Source: Phycisphaerae bacterium (lineage in GTDB: Bacteria > Planctomycetota > Phycisphaerae > Sedimentisphaerales > Anaerobacaceae). Taken from it: a stretch of 6,044 nucleotides of DNA. The position numbers and the translations under genes were made by a program. The notes beneath the pieces were generated by a model. It saw nothing but the letters and a program-made list of their open reading frames with translations. It searched no databases and was not told the DNA's origin. The DNA is taken from positions 1-6,044 of the forward strand of contig DAOUVA010000297.1 in assembly GCA_030667885.1 (NCBI GenBank). Reading direction: 5' to 3'. Numbering within the stretch: position 1 is the first letter of the stretch; each line of letters begins with the position of its first letter. Below are positions 1 to 5,980 of the stretch, piece after piece.

Positions 1-413
1 CGCTTGTGATTGGAGAAATTTTTTTTCAATGAGAGCTATAAAAGCACATTGACAAATAAATTATGAACATACTGACAATATGCACTTTAAGAGGTTAAGG
101 GGATGAATATCGAACTGGCCGTGAGCGAATTGATGGAAAGGGTGTATTGTGATGCATAATCGCAGAGATTATTCTTGACGAGACAGTGGCTGATTTGGTA
201 GAAATATAGATGGTTAAGTGTTCCTGCGCTGTCGCTCATCTGTGGATTTTGCTCTTCGTGCGGGTTCAATTCCTGTTATTTACCGATATAGAGGAGGAAT
301 TATTGAGCATTACATTATGTGAAGCGCAGAGTTGAAAGGGGGACTCAGTTCTTTGCAGTGACGAGATTCCAACATTTCAATTGACAACCGGCATTTTTTT
401 TAGGAGGATTATT
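1..413. other. Intergenic/leader region without a convincing gene
   Basis: No reading frame here has both useful length and a good ribosome site. Frames open at the left edge close within about 50 bases. A weak sigma70-like pair, TTGACG (175-180) and TAGAAA (199-204) with 18 bases between, could drive the downstream gene, but the -10 is poor. A tRNA T-arm-like hairpin lies at 260-276. A perfect AGGAGG (292-297) precedes a TTG-started frame of only 10 codons (303-335). A run of eight T (394-401) sits directly before the Shine-Dalgarno of the next gene and has no stable stem before it. The stretch is best read as the intergenic space and 5' leader of the gene at 414. Confidence 0.6.
402..407 (+). 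promoter_or_regulatory. Ribosome binding site fixing the start of the LamG gene
   Basis: A perfect AGGAGG lies six bases before ATG 414. The same frame is open back to a TTG at 381, but that start has no Shine-Dalgarno and would put eleven extra residues, including two arginines, before an otherwise textbook signal peptide. ATG 414 is therefore chosen. Confidence 0.85.
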
Positions 414-2582
414 ATGTCTAAGAAATTGATCTATGTGGCTGCTTCTGTTTTTTGTCTAAGCCTAATTCTGACGAACACATCTAACGCCGATCTCGTGGGT
501 TGGTGGAGACTTGACGAGGGTTCAGGAATTACCATTAACGATAATTCCGGCAATGAGCACCATGGTACGGTGCAGGGAACACCTGAATGGGGATTTGGTC
601 CGGAAGGCTTTGGTGGGGCACTGGGATTCAGCGAGACCACGGGAGCCTACTGCGGCGTCTTCGACCCGACAGGTGGAACGGGTACGTTTACTCTTACCTG
701 GTGGTGTCTCTGGGATGGGACTCAGAGTATTCAGCACTTCTGTACTAAATCAAATGGATGGGGTGCAGATACCGCTATGTTCCAGATCGAGGTCAAGGGT
801 GGCCACGCTGATCCGGCGCGTGTTGATAGACTCCATATTGCTTATCAAGCAGCTCCGCAGGCCGTCTTAAACCTTGTACCCCATAACGAATGGGTGCACC
901 TGGCCCTGGTGTTTGACGGGACCAATGCCACTGGTTATCTGAATGGAGTCGATGATGTGGGTCCCCAGCCAACCGGGATAGGCCCGAATGTTGATGCCCC
1001 GATCATTATAGGTGCCAGCCATGCCGCTGAAGGCAGGACTTTCCAGGGATTTCTCGATGATGTCCGCATCTTCGACGAAGCCCTTCCGGCAGGACAGATT
1101 CAGGCTATCATGCAGGGTGGTGGTACAACATACCCATTTGCTTACGGACCCAGTCCGGCCAATGGCGACCTGTTCACAGATATATGGGCGAACCTTAGCT
1201 GGCGGGCGGGAGACTTTGCTGTTTCGCATGATGTATATTTCGGCGATAATTTTGATGCTGTGAACGAAGGCGCAGAAGGTACATTTGTTGGTAACCAGGA
1301 CGATATGTTTATTATTGTCGGTTTTCCCGGATTCCCCCTTCCAGACGGTCTTGTGCCGGGTACGACTTATTACTGGAGGATTGATGAGGTAAATGACACC
1401 GAGCCGAACAGCCCATGGCAAGGTGAGGTCTGGAGCTTTAGTATTCCTCCCAAGACAGCATACTTTCCAAACCCTGCTGATGGCGCCGAGTCTGTAAGTC
1501 TGGATTTAGAGCTTAGTTGGACGGCAGGTTATGGTGCGAAACTACACACCGTATATTTCGGCGATAATTTTGACGATGTTAACAATGCAGCCGGGGGGCT
1601 TCCCCAGGGAAGTGTAACATATACTCCCGGCCCACTTCAATTAAGTAAGACTTACTACTGGCGGGTTGATGAGTTTGATGTTGTCGAAACGCATAAAGGC
1701 GATGTCTGGAGCTTCACTACTGAGGGCGGTGTCGGGAGCCCGGAGCCGGCAAACGGAGCAGTGGATGTAAAACAGACACCAAATCTTACCTGGGTGCCGG
1801 GAGTTTATGCCGCTTCACATCAGGTCTATTTCGGCGCAGATAAAGAAGCTGTGAAAAATGCTGATACAAGTTCACCCGAGTATAAAGGCACCAGGGACCT
1901 CGACTCCGAGAGCTTTGAGCCCGGACAACTCGAGTGGAATAGTATCTACTACTGGCGAATTGATGAAGTTAATAATACCAATGCCGACAGTCCGTGGACA
2001 GGCCCATTATGGAGCTTCACGACGGCCAACTTCCTTATTGTGGATGATATGGAGAGCTACAATGACATTAATGAAGGCGAGCCGGGTAGTAACAGGATAT
2101 ATCTGGGCTGGATAGACGGCTACGACAATCCGGCCATAAACGGCTCTGTCGTTGGTAATGCTGCTACTCCTTTTGCAGAGCAGACTATCATTCACAGTGG
2201 CAATCAGTCGATGCCGATGGCCTACGATAATGCTGTTGGGAAATCTGAGGCTACTTTGACTTTGACTTCCAATCGTGACTGGACAGTCAAAGGCGTCAAC
2301 ACACTGACGATTTGGTTAAGAGGCAGCGCGGGTAACGCTGCAGAGAATTTGTACGTTGCTCTAAACGGCAGCGCCGTGGTCAATCATGATAATCCTGATG
2401 CAGCACAGGCAACTGCATGGACGGAGTGGAGTATCGATCTGCAGGCTTTTGCAGACCAGGGAGTGAATCTTGTCAATGTCAATTCGATTACCCTTGGTCT
2501 TGGCAACAGGAATAATCCTCTGGCCGGTGGTACAGGTATAATGTATTTCGATGATATTCGTCTTTATCGACCGGCACCTTAA
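414..2582 (+). CDS. Secreted LamG-domain protein with three FN3-like modules
   Basis: This encodes 722 residues. Residues 1-25 form a Sec signal peptide (KK, a hydrophobic core, then Ser-Asn-Ala before Asp26). Residues 26 to about 237 match a LamG/concanavalin-A-like fold, opening with 'LVGWWRLDEGSG' and closing with 'FLDDVRIFDEAL'. Its three cysteines (80, 98, 110) are the only ones in the mature protein. Three tandem FN3-like modules follow (about 240-345, 349-437, 441-539), each with VYFG, YYWR(I/V)DE and WSF motifs. The C-terminal part (540-722) begins 'LIVDDMESYND' and ends 'YFDDIRLYRP', a beta-rich pattern resembling carbohydrate-binding jelly-roll domains. No catalytic motif, membrane anchor, PEP-CTERM or other sorting tail is visible. 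The likely role is adhesion to, or binding of, polysaccharide outside the cytoplasm; this is inferred from domain type, and the ligand is unknown. It appears monocistronic, ending at a strong terminator. Confidence 0.85.
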   Translation: MSKKLIYVAASVFCLSLILTNTSNADLVGWWRLDEGSGITINDNSGNEHHGTVQGTPEWGFGPEGFGGALGFSETTGAYCGVFDPTGGTGTFTLTWWCLWDGTQSIQHFCTKSNGWGADTAMFQIEVKGGHADPARVDRLHIAYQAAPQAVLNLVPHNEWVHLALVFDGTNATGYLNGVDDVGPQPTGIGPNVDAPIIIGASHAAEGRTFQGFLDDVRIFDEALPAGQIQAIMQGGGTTYPFAYGPSPANGDLFTDIWANLSWRAGDFAVSHDVYFGDNFDAVNEGAEGTFVGNQDDMFIIVGFPGFPLPDGLVPGTTYYWRIDEVNDTEPNSPWQGEVWSFSIPPKTAYFPNPADGAESVSLDLELSWTAGYGAKLHTVYFGDNFDDVNNAAGGLPQGSVTYTPGPLQLSKTYYWRVDEFDVVETHKGDVWSFTTEGGVGSPEPANGAVDVKQTPNLTWVPGVYAASHQVYFGADKEAVKNADTSSPEYKGTRDLDSESFEPGQLEWNSIYYWRIDEVNNTNADSPWTGPLWSFTTANFLIVDDMESYNDINEGEPGSNRIYLGWIDGYDNPAINGSVVGNAATPFAEQTIIHSGNQSMPMAYDNAVGKSEATLTLTSNRDWTVKGVNTLTIWLRGSAGNAAENLYVALNGSAVVNHDNPDAAQATAWTEWSIDLQAFADQGVNLVNVNSITLGLGNRNNPLAGGTGIMYFDDIRLYRPAP
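1131..2030 (+). repeat. Three tandem FN3-like modules within the LamG protein
   Basis: The protein repeats a roughly 90-105 residue unit three times. Each opens with a proline-rich 'P-x-PA(N/D)G' turn, then L-(S/T)-W, then VYFG (residues 274-277, 380-383, 471-474), then YYWR(I/V)DE (319-325, 414-420, 512-518), and ends in WSF (340-342, 432-434, 533-535). Units 1 and 2 share an identical 23-base DNA stretch (1233-1255 and 1551-1573) over the VYFGDNFD segment. Unit 3 has diverged there (VYFGAD). Units 1 and 3 share the longer 'NSPWQG/DSPWTG' turn before WSF, while unit 2 is shorter. Such modules usually act as spacers between binding domains. Confidence 0.8.
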
Positions 2583-2641
2583 ATACCATAAGCTGCAAGT
2601 GTTAATAAAGTGGCATTTGAGATAGCAGTTTCGAAGCAATT

Positions 2642-2676
2642 AAGGGCTTATACCGATTGTGTATAAGCCCTTTTTT
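2642..2676 (+). terminator. Rho-independent terminator after the LamG gene
   Basis: A perfect 12-base-pair stem (2642-2653 with 2661-2672; AAGGGCTTATAC and its complement) encloses a 7-base loop and runs into six T (2671-2676). It starts 60 bases after the LamG stop codon. The stem ends in AA/TT, so it could also act, more weakly, in the opposite direction, although no gene on the - strand needs it. It separates the LamG gene from murG. Confidence 0.93.
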
Positions 2677-2781
2677 CGTTTGCTTATAGAAGTTTCTCAA
2701 TCGTACCTGAGTTAATCGAGAAGAAATAAAAACGCTTGCATTTATCGCGGTTTTCGGTCAGACTTCCGTTTGGAATTTTGC

Positions 2782-2788
2782 AAGGAGG
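2782..2788 (+). promoter_or_regulatory. Ribosome binding site of murG
   Basis: AAGGAGG, eight bases before ATG 2797, is a near-perfect anti-16S match and decides the start against the in-frame TTG at 2770. From ATG 2797 the protein begins directly with the beta-strand and GGTGGH loop expected at a MurG N-terminus. Confidence 0.85.
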
Positions 2789-2796
2789 CTCAAATT

Positions 2797-3909
2797 ATGG
2801 ACGATAAATGTTTTTTCTTTGCCGGCGGCGGGACAGGGGGACATATATATCCAGCCGTCGCTGTGGCAGAGCAAATAGCAAAGATCCGGCCGGGGGCCAA
2901 AATACATTTTTTCTGCAGCAGCCGCAGTATCGATGAGAAAATCCTCGCACAAACCGATTTCGAATTTACCAGGCTTACAGCTACAGGTTTTTCCGTTCGG
3001 CCCGGTAAACTCATCAGCTTTTGCAGCTCGTTTTTAGCGAGCTACAAGAAAGCAAAAGAAGCAATTGCGAAAAATAAAGATGCGGTGGTAATCGGGGCCG
3101 GGGGGTTTGTATCGGCGCCGGTCTGTCTGGCGGCACATAACTGTAAAGTTCCTGTCGGGCTTTTGAATGTCGATATTGTGCCCGGGCGCGCAAATAAGAT
3201 AATAAGCCGATGGGCGGATGAAGTATTTTTGCAGTTTGAGGAAACCGCGCAATACTTCGCGCGCAAGGGTGGGAATGTCAACATTGTCGGCTGTCCGCTG
3301 CGAAGCGGCTTTGACAATCCGGAGCCGAACAAGGCGATAGAGCAGTTGGAGCTTGAGAAAGATAAGAAAACTTTGCTCGTAACCGGAGCATCGAGCGGCT
3401 CAGAGAATATTAACAGAGCGGTATGTTCGCTGTTGAAAAAACTGGATGTTTTTGCGGACAGTTGGCAGATAGTTCATCTGGCTGGAGTCAATAATTGCGA
3501 CAAAGTTAAGAGCCAATATGACAACGCCAAAATCAGCCATAAGGTTTTAGGATATTTCGATGATATGGCAAACCTGTTGGCTGCCGCGGATTTGGTGATT
3601 GGCAGAAGTGGTGCCGTCAGTGTCGCTGAATTCGCAGCGACGGAGACGCCGAGTATCTGTATGCCCTATCCATACCACAAGGACAGGCATCAGTATCTGA
3701 ACGCAGGTAAACTGGTTGAGGCCGGTGCGGCGGTTATCGTGGATGATTTGCAGGATGAAAAAGACAGGACGGAATGGCTGGCCGAAGAGCTTGAAGAATT
3801 GATGAAAGATGACGAGAAAAGACAGGAAATGAAAAGGAGCTGCCGGGCAATTGCAAAGAAGGAGGCCAGCTTGAAAATAGCGGAAAAGCTGATTGAAATC
3901 AGCGGATAG
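2797..3909 (+). CDS. murG: MurG-family UDP-GlcNAc:lipid I N-acetylglucosaminyltransferase
   Basis: This encodes 370 residues, close to the usual 355-365 of MurG (GT28, GT-B fold). MurG adds GlcNAc to lipid I at the inner face of the membrane, giving lipid II for peptidoglycan. ATG 2797 is chosen because AAGGAGG (2782-2788) lies eight bases upstream; a TTG at 2770 in frame has no such site. Visible motifs are the N-terminal GGTGGH loop (11-16), GAGGFVSAP (100-108), VPGRAN (128-133), GCPLR (165-169, cf. GNPVR), GASSGS (197-202, cf. GGSQGA), the donor-site RSGAVSVAE (270-278) and HKDRHQYLNA (294-303). The HEQN that normally precedes VPG is replaced by LNVD (123-126). The C-terminus is a charged helix. 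Neighbours are not cell-wall genes, so it is an isolated copy; no clear promoter is seen in 2677-2781. A paralogue with another acceptor is possible but less likely. Confidence 0.85.
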   Translation: MDDKCFFFAGGGTGGHIYPAVAVAEQIAKIRPGAKIHFFCSSRSIDEKILAQTDFEFTRLTATGFSVRPGKLISFCSSFLASYKKAKEAIAKNKDAVVIGAGGFVSAPVCLAAHNCKVPVGLLNVDIVPGRANKIISRWADEVFLQFEETAQYFARKGGNVNIVGCPLRSGFDNPEPNKAIEQLELEKDKKTLLVTGASSGSENINRAVCSLLKKLDVFADSWQIVHLAGVNNCDKVKSQYDNAKISHKVLGYFDDMANLLAAADLVIGRSGAVSVAEFAATETPSICMPYPYHKDRHQYLNAGKLVEAGAAVIVDDLQDEKDRTEWLAEELEELMKDDEKRQEMKRSCRAIAKKEASLKIAEKLIEISG

Positions 3910-3987
3910 AAAATAACGAGCTGCGTATCACATCTCGGAAATTTGGCCAAGGATGAAGAGGAGGGCTGTTTTTTTTGCAGAAATCGC

Positions 3988-4016
3988 TTGACAGAAGCGT
4001 ACTTGACGGCCATAAT
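3988..4016 (+). promoter_or_regulatory. Sigma70-type promoter for the TIM barrel-DUF6807 gene
   Basis: A perfect -35 TTGACA (3988-3993) and a CATAAT -10 (4011-4016, five of six to consensus) are separated by the optimal 17 bases. Transcription would begin near 4022-4024, giving a leader of about 105 bases before ATG 4128. The CTTGAC hexamer occurs twice 15 bases apart (3987-3992 and 4002-4007), the second copy lying inside the spacer. This was read by eye; no transcript data support it. Confidence 0.6.
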
Positions 4017-4047
4017 AGCGGTTCTTGGTCGTCAGCGAGGACGGGCT

Positions 4048-4104
4048 AAGAGTTTAGGGTGAAAGCTCTTGAGAAAGTGACCGAGAGCAAATTTGCTATA
4101 TAGC
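4048..4104 (+). promoter_or_regulatory. Leader hairpin and overlapping palindromes, possible operator
   Basis: Downstream of the predicted start site lie three symmetric elements. The first is an imperfect hairpin at 4048-4070 (AAGAGTTT pairing with AAAGCTCTT around a 6-base loop, one bulged G). The second is a perfect 12-base palindrome, AGCAAATTTGCT (4086-4097). The third is a perfect 10-base palindrome, GCTATATAGC (4095-4104), which shares three bases with the second. The palindromes could be a repressor site or alternative RNA folds near the ribosome site. AT-rich palindromes of this size can arise by chance, so confidence is low. Confidence 0.3.
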
Positions 4105-4127
4105 ACAGTAAACAGAAAGAGGAGAAC

Positions 4128-5927
4128 ATGAGCACATTCAATAACACACGTCGCGATTTTCTTAAACAATCTATGTATTTTGGCGCCGCTACGGTTGCAG
4201 CCGGACCATTGGGTAAAGTACTGGCGATGAGTTCAGCCCGAAAAGGGGCCAAAATTAAGCTCGGATTGGTTACCTATCTCTGGGGACAGGACTGGGACCT
4301 GCCGACGCTGATAGCCAATTGCGAAAAGGCCGGAATCTCCGGTGTTGAGCTGCGAACACAGCACGCTCACGGAGTTGAATCGACCCTTAATCCCCGACAA
4401 CGCCGGGATGTGAAGAGGCGGTTCGAGAACAGTGCCGTTACGCTCGTTGGTCTGGGAACTAACTTTGCCTTCCACCATACCGACCCGGCGAAACTTCGCA
4501 GTGACATTGATGGGGCGAAGAAGTATATCAAGCTGTCCAGCGATGTAGGCGGTTTGGGTGTGAAGGTAAAACCGAATGACCTGCCGAAAAGTGTCTCGCA
4601 GCAACAGACAATAGAGCAGATTGGCAAATCACTGAATGAGTTAGGTCTATATGGCGCCCGCTACGGGCAGAAAATTCGGCTGGAAGTGCATGGAGGATGT
4701 TCGCAGTTGCCGGTCATGAAGGCGATTATGGATGTTGCCGACAATCCCAACGTTGGTGTCTGCTGGAACTGCAATTCTCAGGACCTCCAGGGCCAGGGGC
4801 TGGAGTATAACTTCAATCTGGTCAAAGACAGGTTTAGTGATATTGTCCACGTGCGCGAGCTGAACATTGGCGATTATCCTTACCAGGAGCTGATGAACCT
4901 GTTTGTGGCGACGGACTACGATGGCTGGATTCTTCTCGAAGCCCGCACAAAACCCGATGACCGAGTCAAGGCATTAGCCGAGCAGCGGCAGGTCTTCGAG
5001 GAAATGGTTGCTAAAGCGCAGAGCGCCGGGACCAGGCAAAAAGGTGCTTCGGGAGTTAAGATTACCGAAGGGGAAAAGACCTTGCGGGTTGATATAAACG
5101 GTAAGCTTTTTACAGAGTACTGTTTTAATGATGTGCCCCGTCCTTATTTTTATCCGGTGATTGGTCCTACGGGTGAGCCGGTTAATCGCCATTGGCCGAT
5201 GAAGGAAGGTAAAGACGAGGCACAGGACCATGTCCACCACAAGAGCCTGTGGTACACACACGGCGAGATAAACGGGCAGGATTTCTGGGGTGAGGGTTCC
5301 AGGAGCGGCAAGGTTGTTCACGATAAATTTCTCAAGGTTGCTTCCGGTCAGAACAGGGGTATTATTCAGTCGCAAAATAAGTACGTGGCACGCGACGGCA
5401 AGGTTATCTGCACCGATACACGGACACACAGATTCTACAACACCAAAGACGGTCAAACCATGGACTTTGAGATAAAGTTCCACGCATCCGAAGGCAAAGT
5501 GGTCCTTGGTGATACGAAGGAAGGCTCGATGGCGATTCGTTTGGCGCCGACTATGCGGCTCAAAGGGAAAGTCGGAAAAGGACATATTCTCAACAGTGAA
5601 GGTCACAAGGACGGGCAGACCTGGGGCAAGCGGGCGGCCTGGTGCGATTATTACGGACCGGTGGAAGGTAAAATAGTAGGTGTTGCCATTTTCGACCATC
5701 CGAAGAATCCAAAACATCCGACGTGGTGGCATGTTCGTGATTACGGACTGTTCACCGCCAATCCGTTCGGACAACATGACTTTGAGAGGAAGGAAGAAGG
5801 CATAGGGAATATTACAATACCGGCAGGTGAAAGTCTGACCTTCAAGTATCGGTTCTATTTCCATAAAGGTGATACGAATCAGGCCGACGTGGCTAAACAT
5901 TACCGCGAATATGCGTCGGGTAGATAA
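4128..5927 (+). CDS. Tat-exported sugar isomerase-like TIM barrel fused to DUF6807
   Basis: This encodes 599 residues; ATG 4128 follows AGAGGAG (4118-4124). Residues 1-33 are a Tat signal: TRRDFLK (7-13), a hydrophobic stretch, and possible cleavage after Ala33. Residues about 42-295 form a xylose-isomerase-like TIM barrel (sugar phosphate isomerase/epimerase superfamily): GVELR (72-76), LEVHGG (185-190), VGVCWN (209-214), IVHVRE (239-244) and DGWILLEAR (265-273). By family pattern the metal ligands would be Glu186, position 214, His241 and Glu271; position 214 is Asn rather than Asp. After a short linker, residues about 309-597 match DUF6807 (PmoA-like): DHVHHKSLW (367-375), HGEINGQDFWGEG (378-390) and WWHVRDYGLFTANPFG (533-548). 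DUF6807 is histidine-rich and of unproven activity. The barrel suggests isomerase, epimerase or keto-sugar lyase/hydratase action outside the cytoplasm, on an unknown sugar; this is inference. It probably shares a transcript with the next gene, 53 bases on. Confidence 0.88.
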   Translation: MSTFNNTRRDFLKQSMYFGAATVAAGPLGKVLAMSSARKGAKIKLGLVTYLWGQDWDLPTLIANCEKAGISGVELRTQHAHGVESTLNPRQRRDVKRRFENSAVTLVGLGTNFAFHHTDPAKLRSDIDGAKKYIKLSSDVGGLGVKVKPNDLPKSVSQQQTIEQIGKSLNELGLYGARYGQKIRLEVHGGCSQLPVMKAIMDVADNPNVGVCWNCNSQDLQGQGLEYNFNLVKDRFSDIVHVRELNIGDYPYQELMNLFVATDYDGWILLEARTKPDDRVKALAEQRQVFEEMVAKAQSAGTRQKGASGVKITEGEKTLRVDINGKLFTEYCFNDVPRPYFYPVIGPTGEPVNRHWPMKEGKDEAQDHVHHKSLWYTHGEINGQDFWGEGSRSGKVVHDKFLKVASGQNRGIIQSQNKYVARDGKVICTDTRTHRFYNTKDGQTMDFEIKFHASEGKVVLGDTKEGSMAIRLAPTMRLKGKVGKGHILNSEGHKDGQTWGKRAAWCDYYGPVEGKIVGVAIFDHPKNPKHPTWWHVRDYGLFTANPFGQHDFERKEEGIGNITIPAGESLTFKYRFYFHKGDTNQADVAKHYREYASGR

Positions 5928-5968
5928 ACAACAATATATACCGGACAGAAAACCCTTGTAAGAAATAT

Positions 5969-5973
5969 AGGAG
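5969..5973 (+). promoter_or_regulatory. Ribosome binding site of the last gene
   Basis: AGGAG lies seven bases before ATG 5981, supporting that start. The 53-base gap from the preceding stop contains neither a terminator hairpin nor a clear promoter, which favours co-transcription. Confidence 0.7.
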
Positions 5974-5980
5974 AAACATT

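Noticed and set aside
2..52. The tail of an upstream gene entering from the left edge
   Set aside because: Frames open at the edge end after at most about 17 codons, too short to recognise as the end of any protein.
103..159. An 18-codon + strand frame beginning ATG after AAGGGG
   Set aside because: The G-rich stretch touches the start codon and leaves no proper spacing. The peptide is very short and nothing else supports it.
87..269. A 60-residue open frame on the - strand in the upstream region
   Set aside because: It starts at TTG with only a weak, too-close AGGA, shows no domain or signal, and overlaps the tRNA-like element.
198..284. A functional class II tRNA gene
   Set aside because: The T-arm and most of the acceptor pair, but no 5-bp anticodon stem or D-stem can be drawn, and no CCA follows. 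It is kept only as a possible remnant.
394..401. A run of eight T before the LamG start as a terminator or attenuator
   Set aside because: No stable hairpin can be formed from the bases just before it. It may simply be an unstructured U-rich tract near the ribosome site.
867..1421. A 184-residue open frame on the - strand inside the LamG gene
   Set aside because: The sense strand carries the LamG and FN3-like motifs across the same bases. The antisense product has no recognisable pattern.
2736..2764. A promoter for murG using TTGCAT at 2736-2741
   Set aside because: The base stretch at the proper -10 spacing (CAGACT) does not resemble a -10 element, so no murG promoter is called.
3969..3976. 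A run of eight T after murG as an intrinsic terminator
   Set aside because: No stem-loop precedes it. The nearby TTGGCCAA palindrome (3943-3950) is too short and too far away.
4974..5900. A 308-residue open frame on the - strand, opposite the DUF6807 domain
   Set aside because: It lies wholly opposite a coding region with clear conserved motifs, has no recognisable domain, and is a by-product of the sense gene's codon use.
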